Assembly (NCBI RefSeq): GCF_025244865.1
Contig: NZ_CP104272.1
Span: forward strand, 2,170,001 to 2,234,000
Source: Arthrobacter sp. zg-Y1110
Lineage (GTDB): Bacteria > Actinomycetota > Actinomycetes > Actinomycetales > Micrococcaceae
DNA: 64,000 nt
Direction: 5' to 3'
A program made the translations under genes and the position numbers. Within the stretch, counting starts at the first letter, position 1. Each line of letters opens with the position of its first letter. This document shows positions 16,097 through 26,013 of the stretch, one piece after another. The notes beneath the pieces are model-generated. The model did not search any database. It was not told the origin of the DNA and saw nothing but the letters and a program-made list of their open reading frames with translations.

Positions 16097-18724
16097 ATGG
16101 CTGAACATATCCCGGGCACAGACACGCCCGACAACGAACCCCAGACCGTTTCCGTCCCCGACAAGCCCGCCCTTGAGGGGCTTGAGTCCAAGCTGAGTGC
16201 CCGCTGGCGCGAGGAGGGAACGTACGCGTTCGATCCGGACACGGTCCGCGACGAGGTCTACTCCATCGACACTCCCCCGCCCACGGCCTCCGGCTCGCTG
16301 CACGTGGGGCACATGTTCTCCTACACGCAGACCGACGTGATGGCCCGCTACAAGCGGATGACCGGCAAGAACGTCTTCTACCCGATGGGTTGGGACGACA
16401 ACGGCCTGCCCACCGAGCGCCGCGTGCAGAACTATTACGGTGTGCGGTGCGATCCCACCAAGCCGTACGACGCCGACTACCGCCCGCCGGCCAAGGCCGC
16501 GAAGAACCAGCGTGATTTCGACGTCGTCTCCCGCCGCAATTTCATCGAGCTGTGCGAGGAACTGGCAGTGGAGGACGAGAAGGTCTTCGAGGACCTCTTC
16601 TCCACCCTCGGCCTGTCCGTGGACTGGAACCGCACTTACCGCACCATCGACGACCACTCACGTGCCGTCAGCCAGCGCGCCTTCCTGGACAACCTGCGGG
16701 CCGGCGACGCCTACATGGCCGAAGCCCCCACCCTCTGGGACGTCACCTTCCGCACCGCCGTGGCCCAGGCAGAGCTTGAGGACCGCGAGCAGCCCGGCGC
16801 CTACCACCGGGTGAGCTTCCACGCCCCCGACGGCGAGAAGATCTACATTGAGACCACCCGCCCGGAACTGCTGCCGGCCTGCGTTGCCCTCGTTGCGCAT
16901 CCCGACGACGAGCGGTACCAGCGACTCTTCGGCACCACGGTGAAGTCGCCGCTGTTCGACGTCGAGGTGGAAGTGAAGGCGCATCCGCTGGCCAAGCCCG
17001 ACAAGGGCTCCGGCATCGCCATGATCTGCACCTTCGGCGACCTGACCGACGTGACCTGGTGGCGCGAGCTGAACCTGCCCACCCGTGCCGTGATCGGCCG
17101 CGACGGGCGTATCCTCGCTGATACTCCGGAGTGGATTGCCACCGAGACGGCCAAGGAAAACTACGCGGCCATCGCCACGAAGACCGTCTTCAGCGCCAAA
17201 GAGACCGTGGTGGAAATGCTGCGCGAAAGCGGCGACCTCGACGGCGAACCGAAGAAGATCACCCACCCGGTCAACTTCTTCGAAAAGGGCGACAAGCCCC
17301 TCGAAGTGGTCACCAGCCGCCAGTGGTACATCCGCAACGGCGGCCGCGACGAGGAACGCCGCGAACGCCTGATTGCCCGGGGCAAGGAAATCGACTTCCA
17401 CCCGGCGTTTATGCGCTCCCGCTACGAGAACTGGATCGAGGGCCTCAACGGTGACTGGCTGGTCTCCCGTCAGCGCTTCTTCGGCGTGCCCGTTCCGGTC
17501 TGGTACCCCCTGGATGCCGCCGGCAACCCGGATTACGACCACCCGGTACTGCCCGATTCCGCATCCCTCCCCGTGGACCCGGCCGCCGAACCGGCTCCGG
17601 GCTACGAAGAGTCTGCCCGCAACCAGCCGAACGGCTTCATCGGCGACGCGGATGTGCTCGACACCTGGGCCACCTCCTCGCTGACCCCGCAGATTGTGGG
17701 CGGCTGGAGCGTGGACGAGGACCTCTTCGCGAAGGTCTTCCCGTTCGACCTTCGGCCGCAGGGCCACGACATCATCCGGACCTGGCTGTTCTCGTCAGTG
17801 GTCCGTGCCGATGCGTTGAACGCCGCCGCGCCGTGGAAGCACGCCGCGATTTCGGGCTGGATCCTGGATCCGGACCGGAAGAAGATGTCCAAGTCCAAGG
17901 GCAACGTGGTGGTGCCCACCGACGTGCTGAACGAGTTCGGTTCCGACGCCGTGCGCTACTGGGCCGCTTCGGCGAAGCTCGGTGCGGATACTGCGTACGA
18001 AATTGCGCAGATGAAGATCGGCCGCCGGCTGGCCATCAAGCTGCTCAATGCGTCAAAGTTCGTCCTGAACCTGGGCGCTACGGAGAAGAACGTGGCCCTG
18101 GCGGACACCTCGGTGATCACCAACGCACTGGACCTGGCGCTGCTGGCCCAGCTGACCGACGTCGTCAACGCCGCCACGAGTGCTTTCGAACGCTACGACT
18201 ACGCCAAGGCACTGCAGCTGACCGAGTCCTTCTTCTGGTCCTTCACTGATGACTATGTGGAGCTGATCAAGGACCGCGCCTACGGGGCTGCCGGAGACGC
18301 GGAGCAGGCCTCCGTGCTCGCTACGCTGGCCACCACCCTGGATGCGCTGCTGCGCCTGTTCGCGCCGTTCCTGCCGTTCGCGACCGAAGAGGTCTGGGGC
18401 TGGTGGCGCGCCGGGTCTGTGCACCGCGCGCCGTGGCCGAACGTGGACGGCCTTGCGGCCGCCGTGGTGGATGCCGACGCCGGCATCCTCGGTACGGTTG
18501 CCGCCGCCCTGGGCGGTATCCGCAAGGCGAAGTCCGAGGCCAAGGTGAAGCAGCGGACCGAGGTCCTCAAGGCCACGGTCACCGCGCCTGAGGGTGCAGT
18601 TGCCCGGCTCCGCGCCGGGCAGGCGGATCTGAAGGCCGCCGGCAACGTCCGCGAACTCAACCTGGCCGTCGGTGAGGGCGAGCTGAGCGTTTCCGACGTC
18701 GAGCTGGCACCGCCGGCGGAGTAA
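16097..18724 (+). CDS. valS: Valine--tRNA ligase
   Basis: Charges tRNA-Val and edits mischarged threonine. 875 aa from the chosen ATG, of the ValS type shared by archaea and many actinobacteria. The class I motifs are SGSLHVGHMFSYTQ near residue 65 and KMSKSKGN near 595; the WGWW anticodon-domain region is near 770. The short C-terminal coiled coil of bacterial type 1 ValS appears reduced. The ATG at 16097 (MAEHIPG) is preferred; in-frame starts at 16058 (GTG) and 16088 are possible but lack a better ribosome site. It ends with a strong terminator. Confidence 0.95.
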   Translation: MAEHIPGTDTPDNEPQTVSVPDKPALEGLESKLSARWREEGTYAFDPDTVRDEVYSIDTPPPTASGSLHVGHMFSYTQTDVMARYKRMTGKNVFYPMGWDDNGLPTERRVQNYYGVRCDPTKPYDADYRPPAKAAKNQRDFDVVSRRNFIELCEELAVEDEKVFEDLFSTLGLSVDWNRTYRTIDDHSRAVSQRAFLDNLRAGDAYMAEAPTLWDVTFRTAVAQAELEDREQPGAYHRVSFHAPDGEKIYIETTRPELLPACVALVAHPDDERYQRLFGTTVKSPLFDVEVEVKAHPLAKPDKGSGIAMICTFGDLTDVTWWRELNLPTRAVIGRDGRILADTPEWIATETAKENYAAIATKTVFSAKETVVEMLRESGDLDGEPKKITHPVNFFEKGDKPLEVVTSRQWYIRNGGRDEERRERLIARGKEIDFHPAFMRSRYENWIEGLNGDWLVSRQRFFGVPVPVWYPLDAAGNPDYDHPVLPDSASLPVDPAAEPAPGYEESARNQPNGFIGDADVLDTWATSSLTPQIVGGWSVDEDLFAKVFPFDLRPQGHDIIRTWLFSSVVRADALNAAAPWKHAAISGWILDPDRKKMSKSKGNVVVPTDVLNEFGSDAVRYWAASAKLGADTAYEIAQMKIGRRLAIKLLNASKFVLNLGATEKNVALADTSVITNALDLALLAQLTDVVNAATSAFERYDYAKALQLTESFFWSFTDDYVELIKDRAYGAAGDAEQASVLATLATTLDALLRLFAPFLPFATEEVWGWWRAGSVHRAPWPNVDGLAAAVVDADAGILGTVAAALGGIRKAKSEAKVKQRTEVLKATVTAPEGAVARLRAGQADLKAAGNVRELNLAVGEGELSVSDVELAPPAE

Positions 18725-18739
18725 CCGCCGCAGGACAGC

Positions 18740-18774
18740 AGAACGCCCGGCCGGGTTACCCGGCCGGGCGTTCT
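18740..18774 (+). terminator. Intrinsic terminator of valS
   Basis: Perfect 16-bp stem (18740-18755 and 18759-18774) with a 3-base loop, followed by GGTTTA, 15 bases after the valS stop. It may also serve the convergent gene that ends at 18795. Confidence 0.88.
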
Positions 18775-18794
18775 GGTTTATGGAAGCAAAGTAA

Positions 18795-19433
18795 TCAGTC
18801 GAACTGCGGGCTCTCGGTGCGGCTGCGCTTGAGTTCGAAGAACGCCGGGTTGGAGGCCAGCATTACGGCGCCGTCGAACATCGCGCCGGCCTCTTCGCCG
18901 CGCGGAATGCGGGTCAGGACCGGGCCGAAGAAGGCCGTCCCGTTGAAGGCCACGATGGGGGTGCCGACGTCGTCGCCCACCTTTGCGATGCCTTCCTTGT
19001 GTGAGGCGCGCAGCTGGGAGTCATACTCTTCCGTTTCGGCGTACTGCGCGAGCTCGGCGGGCAGGCCGACCTCGGCCAGGGCCTCACGGATCACCGTCGG
19101 GAAGTCGGAGTTTCCGCCGATGTGGATTCTTGTTCCCATGGCGTCGTACAGCTTCTTGATGTACTCGCTGCCGTGCAGTTCCTGCGCTGCGATGATGACG
19201 CGCACCGGCCCCCAGGCCGCGTCCATCCGCTTCCGGTAGTCCTCCGGGAGGTGGTCGCGGCCCTCGTTCAGCACGGACAGGCTCATGACGTGCCAGTTGG
19301 TGCGGACGTCGCGGACCTTTTCCACCTCGTCCATCCAACGGGAGGTGACCCAGGCGAACGGGCACATCGGGTCAAACCAGAAATCGGCAGTCGATGCGGA
19401 ACTGGCAGGCGACGCAGAACCATTAACGGTCAT
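18795..19433 (-). CDS. DsbA-fold protein, mycothiol-dependent nitroreductase (Rv2466c) family
   Basis: Thioredoxin-fold protein of 212 aa. [17 protein letters not shown] near residues 17-33, [36 protein letters not shown] and the C-terminal TESPQFD match the M. tuberculosis Rv2466c family, which uses mycothiol. In Rv2466c, from memory, the active site is CPWC; here it is CPFA, leaving one thiol, so the chemistry would be monothiol. An N-terminal Ala/Ser extension precedes the fold. No signal peptide, so cytosolic. Converges on valS; 66 bases separate it from clpX upstream. Confidence 0.85.
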   Translation of the reverse strand: MTVNGSASPASSASTADFWFDPMCPFAWVTSRWMDEVEKVRDVRTNWHVMSLSVLNEGRDHLPEDYRKRMDAAWGPVRVIIAAQELHGSEYIKKLYDAMGTRIHIGGNSDFPTVIREALAEVGLPAELAQYAETEEYDSQLRASHKEGIAKVGDDVGTPIVAFNGTAFFGPVLTRIPRGEEAGAMFDGAVMLASNPAFFELKRSRTESPQFD

Positions 19434-19499
19434 GGAAACTCCTTCGAAGCGGTCGATGGCGCATACGGCGCGGAACGTACTACTCCTCCCAACCCCGTC

Positions 19500-20792
19500 C
19501 TACGCGGATTTGTTCCGGCGCTTGGTGGCGACAGCGTGGGAGATGAGGGTCGGTTCGGCTTTCTTCTCCACGGTATCCGCGGTGATGACGACCGTGGCGA
19601 CGTCCTCCTGGCTGGGCAGGTCGAACATGACCGGCAGCAGCACTTCTTCGAGGATGGCACGCAGGCCGCGGGCTCCGGTGCCGCGGTCCAGCGCCTGCTC
19701 CGCGATTGCATCCAGCGCGCCCTGCTCAAAGGTGAGTTCGACGCCGTCGAGCTGGAACATCTTCTGGTACTGCTTCACCAGGGCGTTCTTCGGCTCGGTG
19801 AGGATGCGGATCAAAGCTGTGCGGTCCAGGTTGGACACGGTGGTGATGACGGGCAACCGTCCGATGAATTCGGGAATCAGGCCGAATTTGAGCAGGTCCT
19901 CGGGCATTACCTCGGCGTACGAGTCCGTGCCCTTGGTGGTTTCGATCAGCGGCGCACCGAACCCGATGCCCTTGCGGCCGGACCGCGAACCGATGATTTC
20001 TTCCAGGCCGGCGAAGGCGCCGGCAACGATGAAGAGGACATTGGTGGTGTCGATCTGGATGAATTCCTGGTGCGGATGCTTGCGCCCGCCCTGCGGCGGC
20101 ACGGAGGCAACCGTTCCTTCGAGGATCTTCAGCAGGGCCTGCTGTACGCCTTCACCCGATACGTCCCGGGTGATCGAGGGGTTCTCGCTCTTGCGGGAAA
20201 TCTTGTCGATCTCGTCGATGTAGATGATGCCCTGCTCGGCCTTCTTGACGTCGTAGTCCGCCGCCTGGATGAGCTTGAGCAGGATGTTTTCCACGTCTTC
20301 ACCGACATACCCGGCTTCGGTGAGCGCGGTGGCATCAGCGACGGCGAAGGGGACGTTGAGCCGGCGGGCCAGGGTCTGCGCCAGATACGTCTTGCCGCAG
20401 CCGGTGGGACCGATCAGGAGGATATTGGACTTGCCGATTTCGACGTCGTCGGCAGCTACCGCATCGGCGAGGTTGCCGGCGCCGCGCGGGGCGTGCCCTG
20501 CCTGGATGCGCTTGTAGTGGTTGTAGACCGCAACGGCGAGCGACCGCTTGGCGGGTTCCTGGCCGATGACGTATTCCTGCAGCGAGTCGAAGATTTCCCG
20601 CGGCTTGGGCAGCTCGAAGGTGCCCAGATCTGCAACCTCGGAAAGCTCTTCCTCGATGATCTCGTTGCAGAGGTCGATGCACTCGTCGCAGATGTACACG
20701 CCGGGGCCGGCAATGAGTTTGCGTACCTGCTTCTGGCTCTTTCCGCAGAAAGAGCACTTGAGCAGATCCGTGCTCTCACCAATGCGAGCCAT
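19500..20792 (-). CDS. clpX: ATP-dependent Clp protease ATP-binding subunit ClpX
   Basis: AAA+ unfoldase that feeds tagged proteins into ClpP. 430 aa. The N-terminal C4 zinc-binding domain has Cys 13, 16, 35 and 38; Walker A GPTGCGKT is at 128-135, Walker [11 protein letters not shown] follows, and the pore loop and sensor regions are intact. It is third in clpP1-clpP2-clpX, 168 bases after clpP2 with a hairpin between, so a separate promoter or partial read-through is likely. Confidence 0.97.
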   Translation of the reverse strand: MARIGESTDLLKCSFCGKSQKQVRKLIAGPGVYICDECIDLCNEIIEEELSEVADLGTFELPKPREIFDSLQEYVIGQEPAKRSLAVAVYNHYKRIQAGHAPRGAGNLADAVAADDVEIGKSNILLIGPTGCGKTYLAQTLARRLNVPFAVADATALTEAGYVGEDVENILLKLIQAADYDVKKAEQGIIYIDEIDKISRKSENPSITRDVSGEGVQQALLKILEGTVASVPPQGGRKHPHQEFIQIDTTNVLFIVAGAFAGLEEIIGSRSGRKGIGFGAPLIETTKGTDSYAEVMPEDLLKFGLIPEFIGRLPVITTVSNLDRTALIRILTEPKNALVKQYQKMFQLDGVELTFEQGALDAIAEQALDRGTGARGLRAILEEVLLPVMFDLPSQEDVATVVITADTVEKKAEPTLISHAVATKRRNKSA

Positions 20793-20895
20793 AGTTCAGT
20801 CCCCTTAGATGGTCCATCAAAAACGGTTCCGCAGCATGGGCTGAGCCAACCATGATCCACTCTAGGACACTTGGAGGAGCTATTCAGCAACCAAA

Positions 20896-20929
20896 CGGCC
20901 CGTGGTGCGATATTACGCGCCACGGGCCG
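20896..20929 (-). terminator. Hairpin between clpP2 and clpX (terminator or attenuator)
   Basis: 14-bp stem including one G-T pair (20896-20909 and 20916-20929) with a 6-base loop. On the minus strand it is followed by TTTGGTTG and lies 31 bases after the clpP2 stop. It should end or reduce transcription before clpX. Confidence 0.7.
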
Positions 20930-20960
20930 GCTGGACATGCCATTATTTCGGCGAAGCAGG

Positions 20961-21635
20961 TTACATCTTGTTGATGGCCGGCGTCTTGAGCTTGCGGGAA
21001 TCAAGCACCTGGTCGATCAGCCCGTATTCCAGGGCCGAATCGGCGGTCAGGATCTTGTCGCGCTCGATGTCCGTGTTGACCTGCTCGGAGGTGCGGTTGG
21101 AGTGCAGCGCCAAGGTGTCCTCCAGCCAGGTACGCATCCGCATGACCTCGGCGGCCTGGATTTCCAGGTCGGAGGCCTGGCCGCCCTGGCCGCCGGACAG
21201 TGACGGCTGGTGGATGAGCACGCGGGCGTTCGGCAGTGCCAGGCGCTTGCCCGGGGTACCGGCGGCCAGCAGCACGGCGGCCGCGCTGGCAGCCTGGCCG
21301 AGGCAGACCGTCTGGATCTCCGGACGGATGTACTGCATGGTGTCGTAGATGGCCGTCATGGCCGTGAACGAGCCGCCCGGGGAGTTGATGTACAGGGTGA
21401 TGTCGCGGTCCGGATCCGTGGACTCAAGCACCAGCAGCTGGGCCATGACGTCGTCAGCGGACGCGTCATCAACCTGGACGCCCAGGAAGATGATGCGGTC
21501 TTCGAACAGCTTGGTGTACGGATCCTGGCGCTTGAAGCCGTAGGGCGTGCGCTCTTCGAACTGCGGCAGGACGTAGCGGCTGGTGGGCATCTGCGGGGCG
21601 ACGGCGGAGCCGGCGGTGCCGAAATTATGGTTCAT
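20961..21635 (-). CDS. clpP2: ATP-dependent Clp protease proteolytic subunit ClpP2
   Basis: Serine peptidase subunit that in actinobacteria forms a mixed double ring with ClpP1. 224 aa. The catalytic triad is Ser117 (QAASAAA), His142 (LIHQP) and Asp193; the N-terminal extension of about 30 residues is probably processed. The second of the paired genes, 47 bases after clpP1, and likely translated from the same mRNA. Confidence 0.96.
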   Translation of the reverse strand: MNHNFGTAGSAVAPQMPTSRYVLPQFEERTPYGFKRQDPYTKLFEDRIIFLGVQVDDASADDVMAQLLVLESTDPDRDITLYINSPGGSFTAMTAIYDTMQYIRPEIQTVCLGQAASAAAVLLAAGTPGKRLALPNARVLIHQPSLSGGQGGQASDLEIQAAEVMRMRTWLEDTLALHSNRTSEQVNTDIERDKILTADSALEYGLIDQVLDSRKLKTPAINKM

Positions 21636-21682
21636 GAATTACTCCTGAAGTCTGCAAATGGAGGGGTGGCTGGCCGGGGACC

Positions 21683-22330
21683 CTAGTCCTCGTCCTTGCC
21701 CTCTGCCTGGTCCTGGTTGGTTCCGCCGCCGCCGGTCACTCCGCCTGCGTGCGCGGAGATCTTGTCGAAGAAGCCGTATTCCAGGGCTTCCTGCGCGGTG
21801 AACCACTTGTCGCGGTCATTGTCCTTGAGGATGGTTTCGACGGTCTGGCCGGTCTGCTCGGCGGTCAGCTCAGCCATCACGCGCTTCATGTTCAGGATCA
21901 GCTCGGCCTGGATCTTGATGTCCGAAGCCGTGCCGCCGATTCCGCCGGAGGGCTGGTGCATCAGGATGCGGGCGTGCGGCGTTGCGTAGCGCTTGCCCTT
22001 GGTGCCGGAGGAGAGCAGGAACTGGCCCATGGAGGCGGCCAGGCCGGTGGCGACGGTGACCACGTCGTTCGGGATGAACTGCATGGTGTCGTAGATCGCC
22101 ATGCCCGCGGTCACGGAGCCGCCGGGAGAGTTAATGTAAAGGTAGATGTCCTTCTCGGGATCTTCCGCGGAAAGCAGCAGAAGCTGGGAGCAGATCGCGT
22201 TGGCATTCTCGTCCCGGACTTCCGAGCCCAACCAGATGATCCGCTCTTTGAGCAGGCGGTTGTAGATGTAGTCGTCCCGGCCGGCCGGGTCCACCGTAGC
22301 CATGGTGGGTGTGTTCGGTGCAGTTGCCAT
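21683..22330 (-). CDS. clpP1: ATP-dependent Clp protease proteolytic subunit ClpP1
   Basis: Partner of ClpP2. 215 aa with triad Ser100 (GLAASMGQF), His125 (LMHQPSGG) and Asp174. The C-terminal tail is Gly/Asp/Glu-rich ([16 protein letters not shown]). First gene of the clp run, downstream of tig, which is separated by a terminator-like hairpin. In related actinobacteria this operon is ClgR-controlled; I did not identify a ClgR site. Confidence 0.96.
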   Translation of the reverse strand: MATAPNTPTMATVDPAGRDDYIYNRLLKERIIWLGSEVRDENANAICSQLLLLSAEDPEKDIYLYINSPGGSVTAGMAIYDTMQFIPNDVVTVATGLAASMGQFLLSSGTKGKRYATPHARILMHQPSGGIGGTASDIKIQAELILNMKRVMAELTAEQTGQTVETILKDNDRDKWFTAQEALEYGFFDKISAHAGGVTGGGGTNQDQAEGKDED

Positions 22331-22525
22331 ACTGAGTGACCTCTCGCTCTGGCAGGAACGGGTGCTGGCCGTGCCAGCGGCTCCTGCCGTTTGTCTCTTC
22401 TAGGACACTAGCCTGTTGCGGCGACGATCTGCTTCGGTTTGGCCGACTGTTCGCTGACGGCGCACGATGCGCGTCACATCGGTCTGTGGCGCGGGCCGGC
22501 CCGTGAAAGGAACGCTTAAACCACT

Positions 22526-22555
22526 GTGCCGCCGGCCCTTTCGGACCGACGGCAC
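22526..22555 (-). terminator. Terminator-like hairpin after tig
   Basis: A 13-bp stem with one mismatch (22526-22538 and 22543-22555) and a 4-base loop, followed on the minus strand by AGTGGTTTAAGC, 28 bases after the tig stop codon. The rest of the 253-base tig-clpP1 gap shows no gene and should hold the clpP1 promoter. Confidence 0.65.
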
Positions 22556-22583
22556 AACGGACGGTTTAGAAAACCGGGACAGG

Positions 22584-23933
22584 CTAGGCCTTGTCTTCGT
22601 TCTGCTGCTCTTCTGCTTCTGCTGCCTCGACCTCTTCGCCGGCGGGCCGGACGAATTCGGTGAGGTCGATCTCGGCACCGGTGGTGTCGGTGACCTTGGC
22701 CAGCTCGAGGACCTTGGCCAGTGCCTTGCGGCGGCGGACTTCGCCGACCATCATCGGAACCTGGCCGCTCTGGTCGATCAGCTGGGCGAACTGGTTCGGA
22801 TCCATGCCGTACTGCGAAGCGGAGGAAACGATGTAGTCGATCAGCTCGTTCTGGTTGACCCCTACTTCTTCCTTCTCGGCTACCGCGTCAAGGATGATTT
22901 CGTTCTTGAACGCCTGCTCGGTGTTGGAACGAACCTCGGCGCGGTGCTCTTCGGTGTCGTGGTCCGGACCGGAGGTCTGGGCGCTCTCGGAGTTGAAGTG
23001 CTGTTCGATCTGCTCTTCGATGACGGATTCCGGTACCGGAACCTCAACGAGCTCGAGCAGCTTCTCCAGGACCTTGTCGCGGGCCTCGACGCCCTGCTCC
23101 ATCAGCTTGGACTCGGCGGCACGCTTGGTGAGGTCTTCGCGGAGCTCGGCGATGGTGTCGAACTCGCTTGCCAGCTGGGCGAAGTCGTCGTTGGCCTCGG
23201 GGAGCTCGCGCTCCTTGACTGCCTTGACGGTAACGGTGACCACGGCGTCGGAACCGGCGTGCTCACCGCCGGCCAGCTTGGTGTTGAAGGTGGCGGATTC
23301 GCCGCTGCTCAGGCCGGTGACGGCCTCGTCCATACCTTCGAGCATGGTGCCGGCGCCTACCTGGTAGGACAGGTCAGCGGCGGAATCCACCTCTTCACCG
23401 TCTACCTTGGCGATCAGGTCCATGGTCAGGAAGTCATCGGCGGCGGCGGGGCGGTCCACGGACTTCAGCGTGCCGAAGCGGCTGCGCAGCTCGTCCAGGG
23501 CCTTGTCGACGTCGGCGTCGGAAGCCTCGGCGGGCTCGACGGTGACCTCGAGGCCGGCGTAGTCCGGGAGCTCGATTTCGGGGCGGATGTCCAGCTCGAC
23601 GGTGAAGACCAGCTGGCCTTCGTCGGTGGTCGGGTCCGGCACTTCGGTGATCTCAACTTCGGGCCGGCTCAGGGGGCTGATTCCGGTTTCCTGGACGGCT
23701 TCGGCGTAGAAGCCGTTGAGTCCGTCGTTGATCGCCGTCTCGAGGACGTAGCCGCGGCCAACGCGCTGATCGATGAGGCGGTTGGGAACCTTGCCCTTGC
23801 GGAAGCCCGGGACCTGCACCTGAGTGGCGATGGTCTTGTAGGCCTCTTCGATGCTCGGCTTCAGTTCCTCGAACGGAACTTCGACGTTGAGCTTTACCCG
23901 CGTGGGTGTGAGGTTTTCTACGGCGCTCTTCAC
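22584..23933 (-). CDS. tig: Trigger factor
   Basis: Ribosome-associated chaperone and peptidyl-prolyl isomerase acting on nascent chains. 449 aa. The N-terminal ribosome-binding domain contains the signature GFRKGKVP (residues 42-49), the FKBP-like domain is in the middle ([14 protein letters not shown] to [10 protein letters not shown]), and the C-terminal helical arms end in an acidic Glu/Gln tail. I choose GTG at 23933 ([15 protein letters not shown]) because AGGAG lies 10 bases upstream; the frame is open further, but that extension overlaps the ribosome site. It precedes clpP1-clpP2-clpX as in most bacteria. Confidence 0.96.
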   Translation of the reverse strand: MKSAVENLTPTRVKLNVEVPFEELKPSIEEAYKTIATQVQVPGFRKGKVPNRLIDQRVGRGYVLETAINDGLNGFYAEAVQETGISPLSRPEVEITEVPDPTTDEGQLVFTVELDIRPEIELPDYAGLEVTVEPAEASDADVDKALDELRSRFGTLKSVDRPAAADDFLTMDLIAKVDGEEVDSAADLSYQVGAGTMLEGMDEAVTGLSSGESATFNTKLAGGEHAGSDAVVTVTVKAVKERELPEANDDFAQLASEFDTIAELREDLTKRAAESKLMEQGVEARDKVLEKLLELVEVPVPESVIEEQIEQHFNSESAQTSGPDHDTEEHRAEVRSNTEQAFKNEIILDAVAEKEEVGVNQNELIDYIVSSASQYGMDPNQFAQLIDQSGQVPMMVGEVRRRKALAKVLELAKVTDTTGAEIDLTEFVRPAGEEVEAAEAEEQQNEDKA

Positions 23934-23987
23934 AGCGTAAGTTCTCCTGAGGGTTCTGGGATTGGTCTGCACCATGGTTATACAGAG

Positions 23988-24061
23988 TCGGGGTGACAGG
24001 ATTTGAACCTGCGACTTCCTGCTCCCAAAGCAGGCGCTCTTCCAAGCTGAGCTACACCCCG
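23988..24061 (-). tRNA. tRNA-Pro (TGG)
   Basis: On the minus strand the sequence folds into a complete cloverleaf. The acceptor CGGGGTG pairs with CACCCCG, the anticodon loop is TTTGGGA with TGG, and the T-loop is TTCGAAT. The discriminator is A and CCA is not encoded. It lies just upstream of tig on the same strand. Confidence 0.97.
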
Positions 24062-24212
24062 TCAGTGCACCTGACAGCCTACCTGCCCCGAAGCTGGTAT
24101 GACGAATTTTCCCTGCGCCAGGATCGATTCCGCGCCCGGTTGGGAGCCGGATACGGGCCGATTACTCACGGCCGGTTTTCGCGTGCTAAGGTAAAACCTG
24201 CCTTACGGCGCC

Positions 24213-24286
24213 GGGGATGTAGCTCAATGGTAGAGCCTCAGTCTTCCAAACTGATTACGCGGGTTCGATTCCCGTCATCCCCTCCA
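24213..24286 (+). tRNA. tRNA-Gly (TCC)
   Basis: Cloverleaf with acceptor GGGGATG/CATCCCC, anticodon stem TCAGT/ACTGA and loop CTTCCAA (TCC), and T-loop TTCGATT. The discriminator is T and the CCA end is encoded at 24284-24286. It is followed at once by a strong terminator. The 151 bases back to tRNA-Pro hold no gene and should contain its promoter. Confidence 0.97.
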
Positions 24287-24290
24287 CCTT

Positions 24291-24323
24291 AGAAGGGCCT
24301 TCCGCCGCGCGGAAGGCCCTTCT
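24291..24323. terminator. Terminator after tRNA-Gly, shared with the Nei-type gene
   Basis: 15-bp perfect stem (24291-24305 and 24309-24323) with a 3-base loop, followed by TGCTTTT. It lies between tRNA-Gly and the convergent glycosylase gene. Confidence 0.88.
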
Positions 24324-24374
24324 TGCTTTTCGGTCCGTGCAGGGCGCCGGCAATGGCAGTGCCTGGGCCCGTGT

Positions 24375-25295
24375 TCAGTCGGCCTGGCAGGACGGGCACC
24401 AGTACAGCTTGCGGGCGCCCATCTCGGTTCCCGCCACCGGTGTTCCACAGCGCCGGCACGGCAGTCCGGTCCGCTTATAGACATAGTGGGCCTCGGCCAC
24501 GGGGACCGGTTCGCCGGCGTCGTCCCGGTCCTGCGCGTTTGTGGTGATGATCCTGCCCTGCCGCACTCCGTCGTTCATCAGGCGTACGACGTCGTCCCAC
24601 AGCTCCCCTGCCTCGGCCTCGCCTACGCTGCGGCCCAGCCGCCAGGGAGACATCCGGGTCCGGAAGAGCACTTCCGCACGGTAGACGTTGCCAACCCCCG
24701 CCAGCACCTCCTGGTTCATCAGCAGGAGGCCGACAGGTGAACCCTTGCTGCGCAGCCGGCTGATGAATTCCGCAGCGCGCCCGGCACCGGCGCCGCCGTC
24801 ATCACCGCCGCCGCCGTCCCCGCCCGCCAGCGGGTCCGGCCCCAGCCTGGCCAGCACCTTCTGGCGTTCGGCTTCGGTCACCACCTCGCAGGCAGTGGGA
24901 CCGCGCAGGTCCGCCCAGCCGTGCCTGGAAACCAGCCGGACCCGCACCGCGCCCTTGGGTTCGGGCGGCCCGGAGTAGCCCGCGCCGTCGTCGCCTGTCA
25001 CCTCCTGCTCCCCCAGCCGCCGGGGCGCCCCGATGCTGGAGGATCCGATGAACGTTTCGTCCCCGCCGAAATCGAAGGCCCCGTAGAGGCCCAGGTGGAT
25101 GCGCAGGTAGAGATCATGGTCGAAGCGCAGGAACAGCTGCTTGCCGTGGGCTTCCGCCGCCTCGAGCACATGTCCGTCCAGCCGGCCGGCACCGGCAGCA
25201 AACCGGCCCTGCGGGCTGCTTACGGCAAGCCTTTCACCACCGAACACCGAGGAGAACTGCCGGGCCAGGCGGTGGATCGAATGCCCTTCGGGCAT
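24375..25295 (-). CDS. Fpg/Nei family DNA glycosylase (endonuclease VIII type)
   Basis: Base-excision repair glycosylase with beta/delta lyase activity on oxidised bases. 306 aa. The N-terminus MPEGHSIHRLA gives the catalytic Pro after Met removal and the Glu beside it; PEGHS rather than PELPE places it with actinobacterial Nei. The H2TH region (QEVLAGVGNVYRAEVLF) and the C-terminal zinc finger (CRRCGTPV with CPSC) are intact. The middle has a Gly/Asp-rich insertion. The start overlaps the rpiB stop by one base, so the pair is co-transcribed. Confidence 0.93.
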   Translation of the reverse strand: MPEGHSIHRLARQFSSVFGGERLAVSSPQGRFAAGAGRLDGHVLEAAEAHGKQLFLRFDHDLYLRIHLGLYGAFDFGGDETFIGSSSIGAPRRLGEQEVTGDDGAGYSGPPEPKGAVRVRLVSRHGWADLRGPTACEVVTEAERQKVLARLGPDPLAGGDGGGGDDGGAGAGRAAEFISRLRSKGSPVGLLLMNQEVLAGVGNVYRAEVLFRTRMSPWRLGRSVGEAEAGELWDDVVRLMNDGVRQGRIITTNAQDRDDAGEPVPVAEAHYVYKRTGLPCRRCGTPVAGTEMGARKLYWCPSCQAD

Positions 25296-25765
25296 TAGAG
25301 CGTGGAGCCGGTGGTTTCGTACCGTGCAATCTGTCCGATCCGGCGGACATGGCGTTCGGCGTCACTGAAGGGCTCGGCGAGGAAGGCTTCGATGATTCCG
25401 GTGGCCTCCTCGACGCTGTGCTGGCGGCCGCCGACCGCGACGATATTGGCATCATTGTGCTGGCGTGCGAGCTTTGCGGTCTCCAGGTTCCAGGCCAGCG
25501 CGGCCCGGACTCCGCGGACCTTGTTGGCCGCAATCTGTTCGCCGTTGCCTGAACCGCCCAGCACGATTCCCAGGGCGTCCGTGCCCGCTTCCCGGTCCCG
25601 GACCACGGCCTCGGCAGCGTCGATGCAGAACGCGGGGTAGTCGTCCTCGGCATCGTATTCGCGGGGGCCGTGGTCGACGACGTCGTACCCCTTGCCCGTC
25701 AGATGGGCAATGAGGTGGGAGCTCAGTTCCATGCCTGCATGGTCGGTTGCAATGTGGACGCGCAT
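25295..25765 (-). CDS. rpiB: Ribose-5-phosphate isomerase B
   Basis: Interconverts ribose 5-phosphate and ribulose 5-phosphate in the pentose phosphate pathway. 156 aa. RVHIATDHAGMELSSHL at the N-terminus and LGGSGNGEQIAANKVRGVRAA in the middle are RpiB signatures. The position of the catalytic Cys of the E. coli enzyme is Ser here; in M. tuberculosis RpiB a nearby Glu acts as base, and the Glu of GEQIAANK fits that. It sits directly upstream of the Nei gene, with overlapping stop and start. Confidence 0.95.
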   Translation of the reverse strand: MRVHIATDHAGMELSSHLIAHLTGKGYDVVDHGPREYDAEDDYPAFCIDAAEAVVRDREAGTDALGIVLGGSGNGEQIAANKVRGVRAALAWNLETAKLARQHNDANIVAVGGRQHSVEEATGIIEAFLAEPFSDAERHVRRIGQIARYETTGSTL

Positions 25766-26013
25766 TTGGGGTAAGTCCGTTTCTTGAGGATGGGGAAAAG
25801 ACGCTTCCAGCCTAGCTTCCGCTGCAGCCGCGCCTCCAAATTCCGCCGCCTCGACCGGAAACCGCTCTTACATGGCGTTCACGCGTGCCGATAGAGCAGG
25901 TAGGACTATACTCCGATCCCTCCGGATTGGAGCGGTCTACCCGCGTCCGACGCTGGCGTCGCGGATACTGCACCGTTGCGCCCACCAGGAATCGCCCTAC
26001 AAGGATTAGTCAT

